NCBI GenBank assembly: GCA_050084515.1
Contig: CM114271.1
Location: forward strand, 28,582,001-28,646,000
Source of the DNA: Blasia pusilla
Lineage: Eukaryota > Marchantiophyta > Marchantiopsida > Blasiales
Length of the DNA stretch: 64,000 nucleotides
Direction: 5' to 3'
Numbering within the stretch: the first letter of the stretch is position 1; each line of letters begins with the position of its first letter. Position numbers and translations under genes: made by a program. Below, one piece after another: positions 11,831 to 22,356 of this stretch. The notes beneath the pieces were generated by a model. That model did not search any database. It was not told where the DNA came from and worked only from the letters and a program-made list of their open reading frames with translations.

Positions 11831-12299
11831 CTAGGTATGGCGAGCGAGACGGATACGAGTGTCATCCATACCGTCACGTCCCAGTTGGACCCCGCCTCTG
11901 TGGTCTATCTGAGGCATTGGTCAAGGGGCGAGACGAGGAGAGATAGGCATCCATGGACTTCTGGGACGTCGTTCGAGCGAGAGAGAGTGCGAAGGCGGCT
12001 AGAGTAGCACATGTTCATTTTGCGAATGTGGGAGCATGGTGTAGGAGGTCATAGTGGAGTGGTACATTGCTATGGAGGTGGCTAGGGTTGCTACATAGCA
12101 ACCAAAGCCGGAGGTTGCGTCCTCTCCGAGTGAGGTCAGAATGGAGACTTGGGAGCCTGTGATAGGTCTCAAGTTGATAGGAGGAGAGCGACGGCAAGTT
12201 CATAGGTTTCTGCGAGGGAATGTCACTTGTTTTGCCTTCAGTATGAGAGACTTGGGTTGAAGGGTCGGGATACGGATTGAGTTGGCTAGTGATACGCCA

Positions 12300-12830
12300 A
12301 TCTTTCGTCGACCCTACAGGTATTCTCGATATGGAGCGAGCCTTGATTGAGCAGAGTCAAGACTTGTGGAGTTATCACATGGGGAGTATGCATCCGCCAT
12401 TCATGTCATGCGGCGAAGAAGGATATGTATGGCAATTGGACGGATAGGCAGATGTGTGGAGATTATCGTTCTATCAACCGACAGACGAGGTCAGATCAGT
12501 ATGCCATGCCTACTCTTGAGGAGATCTTTGATGCGGTAGGGCATGCAAAGATCTTGAAGACGTTAGATCTCGTCTTTGGCTATCATCGGCCTTCCTATCA
12601 GTTGGAGGACAGGAGAAGACAACATTCTGGGGATAGATCGGTTCGGGAGAGATTGCTTGTATCGATGGCGGTTCTTACCATTTGGGTTGAAGAATGCGCT
12701 CGGAGTTTCGAGAGTGATGGATAGGATTCTGGGTGGCTTGGATTTTGTACGATGTTACATAGATAATATTCTTATCTTGATTCCACGGTTGAGGAGCATG
12801 AGCGACACTTGGAGGAGGTGTTTGGCGATT
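12300..12830 (+). pseudogene. Reverse transcriptase (gypsy type)
   Basis: Readings in several frames give FRRPYRYS (about 12306), MCGDYRSINRQTRSDQYAMP (about 12450) with LEEIFDAVG following, and FLPFGLKNAL...RVMDRILGGLDFVRCYIDN. The catalytic YIDD is changed to YIDN (12756-12767), so the enzyme would be dead even without the frame breaks. The LPFGLKNA block is typical of gypsy RT. Confidence 0.9.
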
Positions 12831-13281
12831 GCGATTACATGGACTGAAGTTACATCCGGCAAGTGCAGATTCTTTCAGAGCAGATTGAGTACTTGGGACA
12901 CACCATATACCCGAGTGGGTTAGGCGTTCAGCAGACGAAGGTAGAGGCTATTGCGCAGATTCCACGCCCTACAGATGTGAGTCGAGTCCGAACATTTCTT
13001 GGACTGGCGAACTTCTATCGACGGTATGTCTAGGGTTTTAGTGCGATCGCAAAGTCTTTGACCTTGTTGACGAGACTTGATCAGGTGTGGTTGTGGGGAG
13101 ATGATCAGGAGCGAGCATTTCAGAGCTCAGGACGAGTTGACGTCCTCACCCATTTTCTGAGAGACCGGTTAGGGGTCGCCCATTCCAGTTACATACGGAT
13201 TGGAGCATGTTGGGTCTAGGAGGAGTGCTTACTCAGAGGGATGACGAGGAGAGGGAGTTCGTTGTGGCTTACGCGAGTTGA

Positions 13282-13731
13282 TTGAACAACATTGCAGAGG
13301 CAAAGTACAGCTCCTATGAGGGAGAGTGCTTGGCTGCAGTGTGGGCCGTGGCACATTTTAGGTGCTATTTATTCGGCAACCCTTTCACACTTATCATTGA
13401 TCATCAGCCGTTGAGATGGTTGATGGAGTCCGACAAGCTTACGGGAAAGCTTGCCAGGTGGGCTCTATTACTACAGGAGTATGAGTTTGAGGTGGTTCAT
13501 AGGCCAGGTTGGCTGAACCAGGATGCGGATGGGTTGAGTCGTAACCCATGTCCGAGTCAGAGAGACGTCACGGGAGCTCGATGGCACGGAGAGAGTGATG
13601 AGGAGATGGTGCCCGATTGGCATGCATCTGCCTATCTTTGTTGGTTGACTATGGTAGGTCAGCCACAGGTGATGACTCAGTGGTGGGGTTGGATGATGAG
13701 TCTTTGGATCCGGAGGTCAGTGAGGAGGTGA
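13282..13731 (+). pseudogene. RNase H and tether region of gypsy pol
   Basis: A 149-residue open frame begins inside the RNase H domain: KYSSYEGECLAAVWAVAHFR with the catalytic Glu, then YLFGNPFTLIIDHQPLRWLM with the catalytic Asp, and WLNQDADGLSR at the end. These are standard gypsy RNase H blocks. A stop upstream of 13285 separates it from RT. The domain degrades the RNA strand during reverse transcription. Confidence 0.9.
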
Positions 13732-13849
13732 CATGTGGTCGTGATATCCATGACGACGTGGAGGTTGTGGAGTTCTTGCGCACTGGCGTCATAGCGAGCA
13801 CAGTGAGTACTAGGGAGCGGGATCGGATCCTACAGAGAGCCAAGAGGTT

Positions 13850-15000
13850 CAGGTGGGAGGGGACTCACATTTTGCGGGTATGGGGAGATGGTAGGATACG
13901 AGTGGTACCTCATCCTTCCCAGCAAGCACGTGTAGTGCGACATGCCCATGAGGAGTTGGGACATTTCGAGTAAAGCGTTACGACTTACTCTAGGTTCGAT
14001 ATTGGTGGCGCGGCATGCATCTTTGGGTGTTGAGCGGTTGTGGCGGATGTATGGTATGTGACAGAGTGCGAGCATCCTTCAATGCTCCCACTCAGATTAC
14101 ATCCTTTGCCGATTATGGGTTTAGGTTATCGGTGGAGTTTAGACTTTTTGCGGGACCTTTGCCATTGACATGGCGTCATCATAGGTGCGTGTTGGTCATG
14201 GTGGAGCATTTCTCCAAGTGGATAGAGTTGGTGGCACTACCGGACAAAGCGGCGAGGGAACTTATGCATTTCTAGATCGTGTGCTTAGTCACTTTGGTGC
14301 ACCGGCGGAGGTGTTGAGTGACCAGGGTACCGAGTTTAGGGGAGAGTTTCAGGCCTTGTGTGATCAGGCGCTGATAGATCACCGCACCACGTCCAGGGAT
14401 CATCCTGAGGCGGATAGATTGGCGGAGAGAGTGGTACAGACGGTGAAGAGAGGATTGCGCAAGTATGGCTTGCAGCGAGGACAGTTGAGGGAGTGGGACC
14501 TACAGTTGCCATGGTTGGCTATGGGTTATCGCTTTAGTCGGCAGGCATCCTTGGCGTCATTTTCACCATACTTTTTGCTCTTTGAGAGAGAGCCAGATTT
14601 ACCTGCAGCGATTCGACGTGACATGGCGGAGGTGTTAGATCTTGATGATCCAGATGTGTGGGTGCAAGCATGTTCTCAGAGGGCAGAAGTTTTTCGTAGA
14701 GTTATGCCAATGGCCTTTGAGAACTTAGCTATTGCCCAGCATAGAGATACATTGAGGTACGCGACCATTCGTGGAGGAGGTTATCGTCTAGGGATTAGGA
14801 GGTTTCATCCTAGAGATAACGTGTATTTACAGCCGGCGGCACCCACGACGCTAGATGTCACTGCAGGGCGCACGATCCTACGTGTGCGCGAGGTATTACC
14901 GACCGGAGTCCTCATGTTGGAGGGACGAGATGGTATGGTTTGGAAGGATCATGTGCGCAATTGTGCGCCATGTCATCTTCCGAACGTAGATGGGATGGTG
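13850..15000 (+). pseudogene. Integrase
   Basis: An HHCC zinc-binding start (HAHEELGHF, about 13945) is followed by broken sequence, then the catalytic core: VLVMVEHFSKWIEL (about 14195), LSDQGTEFRG (about 14316) and HPEADRLAERVVQTVKR (about 14400). The second Asp and the Glu of D,D(35)E are present; the first position is Glu (VEHFSKW) instead of the usual Asp, and the copy at 42690 also has Glu. A frameshift near 14275 joins two open parts (14015-14275 and 14185-15033). The C-terminal domain runs to WKDHVRNCAPCHLPNVDG, then the PHD finger. Confidence 0.88.
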
Positions 15001-15035
15001 GATCCAAGCTTGGCGGTGGTACTGCAAGCTTGAGG

Positions 15036-15175
15036 TGTATGTTGTGCGGATCACGAGAGTGCGGCCACCATGTTGGTATGTGATGGTTGTTCTCGAGGGT
15101 GGCATATGTCATGTCTGACCCCCCCCTCTTGATGTGGTTCCCACGGGACGATGGATGTGTCCGAGATGTGTATAG
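15036..15175 (+). pseudogene. PHD finger at the integrase C-terminus
   Basis: Across a frameshift the sequence encodes a full C4HC3 set: Cys codons at 15036 and 15045, Cys at 15079 and 15088 (CDGCSRGWHMSC), His at 15103, Cys at 15112, then Cys at 15158 and 15167 in WMCPRCV followed by a stop at 15173-15175. Spacing CX2C...CX2CX4HX2C...CX2C is that of PHD fingers, which read histone H3 tails. The copy at 43510-43650 has the same layout with decayed ligands. It takes the place where chromoviruses carry a chromodomain, so a targeting role is likely by inference. Confidence 0.85.
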
Positions 15176-15248
15176 GGTAGTAGGTCATGTCAGAGAGATG
15201 TGATATTTTCTATCTGGAGTTAGGAGGATCCAAGCGCCTAGAAGCGGT

Positions 15249-15384
15249 TGTGTGATCTCCATGTATATGTATGAGTTTATTTTTGTACATGTGTGGATCG
15301 ACCCGTGTGTGGGGAAGATCGGTGTTATGTGGTGTAGATGTGACGAGCGATGTATGTTGTGTAGCGATATGTATGCGCACGACA
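15249..15384 (+). repeat. Terminal repeat B1
   Basis: A 136-bp unit, nearly identical to B2 (15858-15993), with only a couple of substitutions. It directly precedes A2, separated by the two bases GT. The matching unit in the second family copy (24798-24922) is also followed by two bases (AT) and A2. Confidence 0.85.
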
Positions 15385-15386
15385 GT

Positions 15387-15855
15387 TGTCACATCTGAGT
15401 AGCCGATAGGCCGAGATCTATCGTGGATAGGGCGAGGAGCCGGACTATCTTGAGTGTAACTTTGTCCCCAAAGGTGTCGGATGAGGTTGAGGATAGGTCC
15501 ATTGTGTCGAACGTCATTTTTACGACTTTCATGTTTAGGTCTTTACAGTAGGGTGACTTGTCGACCAGGTCACACCCCAGTAACTGTCTTGAAAGTTACC
15601 AAGGGAAGGGCTATTTTTGGGGTTTGAGCCTTTTGGCTCTTCCCAACCTATATAAGAGAGGAAGATGGCTTTCCTAAGCCATCTTTCTCATGTTGGGTCG
15701 TTGGAGCACCTCCCTTGTATGTGTGTGAGCTAGGACTAGGGTGCTAGCGTCCGGATTCCTTGATAGCACAAGGTGGACGAGGCTCGATATGCCGATGTAG
15801 ATTGAGGAGTGGAGTTTTAGGCCGGGTGTGCCGTTTTTGCTACTCTTTATTTTTT
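15387..15855 (+). repeat. Terminal repeat A2
   Basis: Starts TGTCACATC as A1 does and carries the same TATATAAG at 15649. Unlike A1 it continues directly into B2. Confidence 0.85.
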
Positions 15856-15857
15856 GA

Positions 15858-15993
15858 TGTGTGATCTCCATGTATATGTATGAGTTCATTTTTGTACATG
15901 TGTGGATCGACCCGTGTGTGGGGAAGATCGGTGTTGTGTGGTGTAGATGTGACGAGCGATGTATGTTGTGTAGCGATATGTATGCGCACGACA
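15858..15993 (+). repeat. Terminal repeat B2
   Basis: Copy of B1 that ends in GCGCACGACA at the element's right edge, directly before the GGTC target duplication. The GACA end is the inverse of the TGTC left end. Confidence 0.85.
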
Positions 15994-15997
15994 GGTC
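15994..15997. repeat. Target-site duplication GGTC, right copy
   Basis: Pairs with 6375-6378. The LINE sequence resumes directly at this point in the same orientation. Confidence 0.85.
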
Positions 15998-17480
15998 CCA
16001 TGTAAGACCACCGACAACACTAAGCTCCTAAATAAGAACTTTCTAAGACCTAGGATACAAGATGAGCTCTTCTATACCGATTTAAAAATGAATATATAGC
16101 TTTGTAACGAGCTTATACTCTCTTTTGCACCCAAAGTGCCCAACTATAATCATGAGATAAATCAATGCGTAGATATTTATAACTCCTCATTTTTCTAATT
16201 GTTGAAATTTTTAAAAGAAGGAGAATTTGGATCTAGTATCCATTATAATGATTTTAGACTTCACCATATTAACCTCCATCTGATTTTGGGTACAAAAACT
16301 TGCCAAAGTGTCGAGGCGTTTTTTGAAACTAATACCATCACGTGCTAGTAATATGATATAAATAAATTTTTAATAAAAAAAGTCTCCAAGCTGGACATCT
16401 TCATTGTCACATTCTTCCAACCACTTTTCGATATCATATAGGAAAACTCCAAATAGAGTAGGGGAGAGAGGGCAACATTAAGTGACTCCGATAGTACTCA
16501 AGATCTCTTGAGTTTGTGAATCTTTGATCTTGGCTTGAATGGAATGGTACAACGTGACCACGGCAACTAGAAGATATTTTGGTACTCCAATGGCTCGCAA
16601 CCTATCCCATAAGAGCTCAGGAGATAACATATTAAAAGCTTTCTTGAAATCGATGAAACTGCAAAATAAAGCTTTTCCATTGCCCTTAGATTTCTCCCAT
16701 GAAACACGTAAGGCCAAGATATGGTCGATGGTGTTGTATGTTGTGCAAAAACCAACTTGGACTCTACTCTCTTTTGAAAAGACTCCGTCCATGCACTCAA
16801 TTTTGACTCCACCAATTTCCCAAACAGCTTGGCAAAGACACTACCCGCCATGATAGAGCGATAGTTTGTCACCAAATCCTTCCTTCCTGATTTGTGAATA
16901 GGAACAATCTCTTGTAGCGACCAAGTAGAAGGAAAACCATAGATAGCAGCATCACCCAATACTTTGGTGAGGATCGGCCCAATAGAATCTCCTTCCCACT
17001 TGAGAAGTTCAACCGAATGACCATCCAAATCCTCATATATGCCATTTTCTAATTTTCTTAGTTGAGTCATCACGTATGCTTCAGAGAATAAGCCTGGTAT
17101 GCCATCACAATGGGACATAGATGTAGCATGGGGGAAGAAATACAACTTTTCAGCAAAAGATATCAAAGACTAGGGATCAAAATAGGTTTTGAAGACCGTA
17201 CTACTAACCGTCTCCAAAATGATTTGGGGTCGTTATGGAGTTCTCTTGTTCGAAATTCCTGCTTCAGCTACAAGAAATCTTGTTTCTTAGATTTCACCAA
17301 GTGTTTGTAAAGGCTCGTCATGATAAGCCGATTTTGGAGATCCAAAGATTTTCCCATTAATCATAACCTTGCTTGCTTGCATTTAGAGTCAAACCACCCA
17401 TTACAAGGCAGCCTCCTAGCACTTCTACCCCTGTGACGGGAAAAGAACTTGGATGTAGTGTTCTTGAGCAATTTGGTTGG
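15994..17480 (-). pseudogene. LINE-A ORF2 reverse transcriptase part
   Basis: On the minus strand, 17166-16478 gives RT blocks: LLKWEGDSIGPILTKVLGDA, EIVPIHKSGRKDLVTNYRSI, ALFCSFIDFKKAFNML and a following LLWDRLRAIGVP. The YADD region at about 16340-16380 is eroded by small changes. Stop codons and frameshifts interrupt it. The part resumes across the inserted element at 6378. Confidence 0.85.
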
Positions 17481-17576
17481 TTGCAAACTTGTTGTGTATT
17501 GATGAGGGCTCCATACAATGTGAGTCTAGAGTTGTTGTAAATGTAGCCTGTAAAGATTTTTTTTACGAGGATCTAA

Positions 17577-18515
17577 TCAAAACTTGGGAGAAGCTAAAAC
17601 GGATTGACATGTTGAGAGAGGAACTTTCTTCGACAATGAGAAAGTATACAAAAGAGGCTCATGATCAGATTCAGATAGAGCTTCTAAAATTTCAAACGTA
17701 GAGATATGAGAGCTATTAGTGGGTGAGGAGAGAAGATAGTCGATGAAGCTAGCACCGGTAGAGGAGAAACATGTATTGGCCTTTTGACCCTTTGGATCCC
17801 ACAGGCTTGATCTAAAGATGCTCGCGGAGTGCCATTTACCATTTATTGGAGTGAGAGTTGGGAAAATGAGAGGTTCCATTAAGAACTTTCAAATTATAAG
17901 TGGCTCCAAAAGTTAAAAAATGCTCTATCAAAGGATTTGTAGAAAGATCTGAAGAGATTCTAGACCACAAACCATCCTCTGGTTCTTCAAGAAGAGGAGA
18001 AGTCAAGGACTCACTAAAATGGGTAAATTGAGCAGTACATGTGCGAGCATTGAAATCCCCAACTAGAAAGACTTCACCTTTGCTTTGATATTTGAGAACA
18101 TCCTCAATAAGTCGATGAAATGGTTGACTCTAACTGCAAGTACACGTTGAGTAGATAAGCATGGACAATGGTCCAAAATAACAAATTGTCAAATAACAAT
18201 AAGATCCCCCTACCAAACCAAGATGTAGCCAATGATATTGGCCCCCAATGTCTTGATCTTCTAGATGTATGAGATGTAGAAATGAAGACCTTATGAAAGT
18301 AGCAATACCGCCATAACCCCTGTTTCATGTTGCCTTCTTTTGTTCCATGTTGATCCCACCAAAGTAAACCTTTGCATCTTTACAATAGTATTGCTCTCAT
18401 GTTCCCAAGTCTCCACAATATTGATGATGTCCGCCATCTTCCAAATTGGTAGAACACTCACATACTTTGTTGTTGAAAGACGGCGTATATTCCACATGAA
18501 CACTCTCAACTTCTT
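17577..18515 (-). pseudogene. LINE-A ORF2 AP-type endonuclease part
   Basis: Minus-strand frames 18509-18291, 18328-18104 and 17879-17577 give endonuclease blocks: MADIINIVETWEHESNTIV (catalytic Glu region), STGASFIDYLLSS and SESDHEPLLYTF (the Ser-Asp-His end motif). The GDFN block lies at about 18045-18065. This endonuclease nicks target DNA for target-primed reverse transcription. Frame breaks and a small insertion at about 17778-17842 inactivate it. Confidence 0.85.
17778..17842. mobile_element. Tiny chimeric LINE 3'-end insertion
   Basis: About 65 bases inside the endonuclease region consist of a LINE 3' end in plus orientation (about 17780-17813), an antisense piece of ORF2 (about 17814-17835) and a TTTACCA-like tail. 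TATTGG occurs on both sides (about 17773 and 17842), a likely target duplication. Other LINE copies are continuous here. Confidence 0.6.
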
Positions 18516-18521
18516 GGATTC

Positions 18522-19290
18522 CTAGGTTGATAAGTCTCTCTTTCTATTGGTAGCAATTGCTCGACCATCGTGTATAAAAGTTATAAAACTTGCTTCTTGC
18601 GCCTCTTTGACCTTTGCAAGCTCCTTTCTGCTAGTTTCAACTTGTAAAAGTGTAAGATCATGATCCAACCATACCCTCTGTCCTTTGAGAATGGCCTTGT
18701 TATCCATGGTAGTATCACATTGAGTTTGATCAAAAAACTTAACTAGAATAGCACGAGGTTGTGTTCCCTTTTTCCTCATGCGAAAAGCTTGAGCCAATTC
18801 CAGGTTGTGAACATGAAGTGTATCAATCAAGAACTTTGTGACAACACTCTTCACCTCTTCACTCTCTATTTCTGGAAATCTTGAGATTTCACATTCTTTC
18901 TACGTGGAAATTGGTTCTCCTTTTTTTTTTAATCTTTGGCTCTTGATAGAAAAAGATATGAGCAATCTTTGTAGCTTTAATTTGCACAATATTTCATTTT
19001 CACTTCCAAAGTTTCAACAACCTCATGCAATCTTGAACTATAGGGAGTAGTTGTTAAGGATGATGCCTTCTCTTGAACATCCACAATAGATTTGGAAAGA
19101 TCCACCATCACACTAGAACTATCTTTCAACACCTTCTTCAAAACCTCTAACATTGCCTTCAACTCTCGAATATGTGCAAGGTTCAATTGAGAAGTACGTA
19201 CCTTGAATTCTTGTCAAAGCTCTTTCAATTTATGCAAGACCACTTGTTCTAGATTCAAGATTTCCTCTTGAGTAGTCATCATGAAGTGGA
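18522..19290 (-). pseudogene. LINE-A ORF1
   Basis: Two minus-strand frames (19186-18977 and 18854-18522) cover the coiled-coil part (VLKKVLKDSSSVMVDLSKS) and the C-terminal part (AILVKFFDQTQCDTTMDNKA, LTLLQVETSRKELAKVKEAQ). They are broken by small indels, including a T-rich run at about 18921-18933. ORF1 lies directly upstream of the endonuclease, in the order of an intact LINE. Confidence 0.8.
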
Positions 19291-19309
19291 CTTCACTATA
19301 TCCCCGATA

Positions 19310-19532
19310 TTACACGACCTACAATCAAATAGAGCAGAATCTCCAACACCACGCAACTTCTTCTTTATAAGTCGGTTGTGCTTGAAATTTTGAGCAATTC
19401 TGTGCCTTGTCAAATCCTAAAAGCTACAAGATCAGAATCTCCAACACCCTACAACTTCTTCTCTACAAGTCAATTATGCTTGAAAGTTTGAGCAATTTTG
19501 GATCTTGGCAACCTCCATCCTCCTTGACGGCT
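19310..19532 (-). repeat. LINE-A 5' monomers, type 2, proximal part
   Basis: Contains two incomplete units with the segment AGAATCTCCAACACC...CAACTTCTTC at about 19340 and 19437. The spacing is shortened by an internal deletion. The array is interrupted at 19532 by the LINE at 19533-21728 and resumes at 21729. Confidence 0.75.
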
Positions 19533-19692
19533 TATCATGACGTGCCTTTACAAACACTTGGTGAAATCCAAGAAACAAGTTTTCTTGCAGCGGAAGCAAG
19601 AGTCCTTAACAAGGGAACTCCATGACGACCCCAAATCATTCTAGAGGCGGTTAATAGTACGGTCTTCAAAACCTACTCTTGATTCAAAGTCT

Positions 19693-20875
19693 TTGATATC
19701 TTTTGCTGAAAAGCTCGACTTCTTTCCCCATGCTACTACATCTATGTCGCGTTGTGGAGGCATACCAGGCTTATTCTCTCAAGCAGAGGTGATGACTCAA
19801 CTACGAAGATTAGCAAATGGAAAATGTGAGGATCTAGATGGTCTTTCTATTGAACTTCTCAAGTGGGGAGAAGATTCTATCGGACCGATCCTCACCAAAG
19901 TATTGGGTGATGCTGCTATCTATGGTTTTCCTTCTACTTGATCGCTACGAGAGATTTTCCTATTCACAAATCAAGAAGGAAGGAATTTGTGACAAACTAT
20001 CGTACTATCATGGTAGATAGTATTTTTGCCAAGTTGTTTGGGAAATTGATGGAGTCAAAGTTGAGCGGATGGACAGAGTCTTTCCAAAAGAGAGCACGGG
20101 TCCAAGTTGGTTTTCGTCCAACATACAATACCATCGACCATATCTTGGTCTGACGTGTTTTATGGGAGAAATCTAAGGGCAATGGGACAGCTTAACTTTG
20201 CGATTTCATCAATTTCAAGAAAGCTTTTGATATCGTAAGCTCTTATGGGATAGGCTGCAAGCCATTGGAGTACCACCAAATCTCCTAGCAGCCGTGGCCA
20301 CATTGTACCATTCCGTTCGGGCCAAGATCAAAGCTTCACAAACTCAAGAGATCTTGAGTACTATCGGAATCATTCAAGGTTGCCCTCTCTCCCCTACTCT
20401 ATTTGGAGTTTTCATAGATGATATCGAAAAGTGGTTGGAGGAATGTGATAGTGAGGGTATCACGCTTGGGGGCTTTATCATCAAAGCTCTACTGTATGCA
20501 GATGATATCATATTACTAGCACGTGATGGCGTTAATTTACAAAAACTCCTCGACACTTTGGCAAGTTTTTGTACCCATAATCAGATGGAGGTTAATATGG
20601 AGAAGTCTAAAGTCATTATAGTGGATACTATATCCAAGTTCTCGTTCTTTTATAAAGGTCTACAATTAAAACAAGTGAAGAGTTACAAATATCTAGGCAT
20701 TGATTTCTCTCATGACTATAGTTGGACACGTTGCGTGCAAAAGAGAGTAGAAGCTGGTTACAAAGCTCTATATTCATTTTTAAATTGGTGTAGAAGAGCT
20801 CATCTTGTGTCCTTGGGTCTTAGGAAGTTCTTATTTAGGAGCTTAGTGTTGCCCGTGGTCTTATATGGGATCTGA
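19693..20875 (+). pseudogene. LINE-B reverse transcriptase
   Basis: Frames at 19693-20153 and 20294-20875 carry RT blocks: LLKWGEDSIGPILTKVLGDA, IQGCPLSPTLFGVFIDDIEK and the catalytic YADD in ALLYADDIILLARDG (about 20495-20520). Stops near 19940 and 20150 interrupt it. This clade of RT with a downstream CCHC region and AP endonuclease is L1-like. Confidence 0.9.
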
Positions 20876-21177
20876 GTTTGGGGCCCTAGTTGTAAGAAGA
20901 CAAGTAGAGAGCGCATTGAGAGGTTGCAAAAGATCATTCTACAAGAAGAATTGGGTGTAAGAAACCAAACTCCTTATGCTTTTCTTCTTGCGGAAACAAG
21001 TTGTCTTCCTCTAGAGGTTGAATTCTCTACTTGACCATCACTTATATTGCACGCGTGAGATCTCTTGATGTTTCTCGTCTCCCTCATCAAGTTTTGCGAA
21101 CCACACGTTCCATAGGGTGGATTTTGGATGTGGTAACTTGGTCTTCAAAGTGGAATGTGGCGGAATGAGATTGGGAC

Positions 21178-21510
21178 TTGAAACCGATGGCACTTCGCGA
21201 TCATCTACAAAAGCAATTTCTCAACATTATTTGGAGCAACGTGGGCACAAAAATGGAGTATTATCAACTTCATGTTAATCCTATTGTGAACAAGGATAGC
21301 TTCTTGCGAGGATCTCCACATTCTTATGTCATATTATTGCACGACATAGAAGTGGGTCTCATAGGCAAGGAATTGAGGAACACCGATGGTTTAATATTGA
21401 TAGAAGTGAATAAATTTGTAGGTTATGTGACGGAGAAAATATCGAGGATGAAGAGCATGTGTTTGTTATATGCCCAAGATATGAAGAGATTAGACTATCT
21501 CATAAAATAG
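21178..21510 (+). pseudogene. LINE-B ORF2 C-terminal zinc-binding region
   Basis: Reads LRDHLQKQFLNIIWSN, YYQLHVNPI and a CCHC remnant whose cysteines are partly lost (CLLYAQDMKRL in place of the usual VTCPRYEEIRL). In the copies at 37467-36898 and 41881-42132 the motif is intact: C-x2-C, then H-x4-C (ICRLCDGE...EEHVFVTCP). Confidence 0.75.
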
Positions 21511-21728
21511 ATGTGCAGAATTTCTATTCTTTACTACAACTAGTGCCTTATGATTTAGGTTGTTTTAGTAGGGATGTCATTATTCATTGCTCAAATGCTC
21601 TTGGAAATAGCTAGGAGAAGGTCTCTAGGATCTTTTTTCGGGTTAGTGAATGAATAACTTGTAATGTGTTTTTTAGCCTTTGGATCCTTTGGGTTGCACA
21701 GGCTTGATCTATTTACCATTTACCAATT

Positions 21729-22356
21729 ATTTGCAAATTTCTGCTTGAGATCACCACCCCCCACAAAGATATAGCCTCCGCAATATTTTGAGCTCAAATC
21801 TACAAGACTAGAATCTTCAACACCACACAACGTCTTCTCTATGATTTGGTTGTGCTTGAGATTTTGAGAAGTTGTGTGCTTTGGAAACGTCCAACTTACC
21901 AATAAAATTTCAGCTTGAGATCAGAACCCCCCACAAAGATACAGTCTCTGCAAGATTTTGAGCTCTAATCTTCAAATCTACAAGATCAAAATTTCCAACA
22001 CCACACAACTTCTTCTCTATAAATTGGTTGCCCTTGAAATAGTGAGAAATTATGCACCTAGGAAACCTTCAACTTCCCTAAAAATTCTAGCTTGAGATCA
22101 CAATACACCACAAAGATAGAGCCTTGCAAGATTCTAAGTTCCAATCCTCAAATCTACAAGATCGGAATCTTCGACACCATACAACTTCTTCCCTATAAAT
22201 CAATTATCCTTGAAAGTTTAAGCAGTTGTGCACCTTGGAAACCTCCAATTTCCTTGCAAATTTCAGCTTGAGATCGCAACTCACTACAAAGATATAGCCT
22301 CCGCAAGATTATGAGCTCCAATCCTCAAATCTACAAGATCAGAATCTCCAACACCA
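21729..22356 (-). repeat. LINE 5' monomer array, type 2, four units
   Basis: The segment CAAAGATATAGCCTC recurs at 21764, 21934, 22111 and 22287, giving periods of 170, 177 and 176 bases. Each unit also holds CAACACCACACAACTTCTTC-like and GCTTGAGATC segments. It is the distal part of the LINE-A 5' region. Confidence 0.85.

Larger units (their letters stand above)
6379..15993 (+). mobile_element. Complete gypsy-like retroelement carrying a DNA methyltransferase and a PHD finger
   Basis: The 9615-bp insert starts TGTC and ends GACA and is bounded by GGTC duplications inside a LINE. Order of recognisable parts: repeat A1 (6379-6852), tRNA-Asp-like primer site (7007), gag (8082-9500), protease (about 10160), C5 DNA methyltransferase (10862-11830), RT (12300-12820), RNase H (13282-13560), integrase (13850-15000), PHD finger (15036-15175), repeats B1, A2, B2. 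Many single-base frame breaks and stop codons make this copy non-autonomous. It is richer in G and C than its surroundings. Fragments of the same family are at 22372-25541 and 42370-43964. Confidence 0.9.
19533..21728 (+). mobile_element. LINE-B, 5'-truncated copy with ORF2 RT and 3' tail
   Basis: Plus-strand copy starting in mid-ORF2 and running to a 3' tail (about 21700-21728, CTATTTACCATTTACC). It was inserted into the monomer array of LINE-A, whose sequence resumes at 21729. 5' truncation is the usual outcome of target-primed insertion. Confidence 0.85.

Noticed and set aside
15249-15993. Two complete LTRs in tandem
   Set aside because: Upstream of B1 there is no A sequence, and the second family copy has the same B1-A2-B2 order, so a local LTR-LTR tandem is less likely than a family-wide structure.
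21729-22356. Centromeric-type satellite (period near 175-177 bases)
   Set aside because: The arrays are only two to four units, and units of the same family sit directly upstream of LINE ORF1 in fixed orientation at several places.
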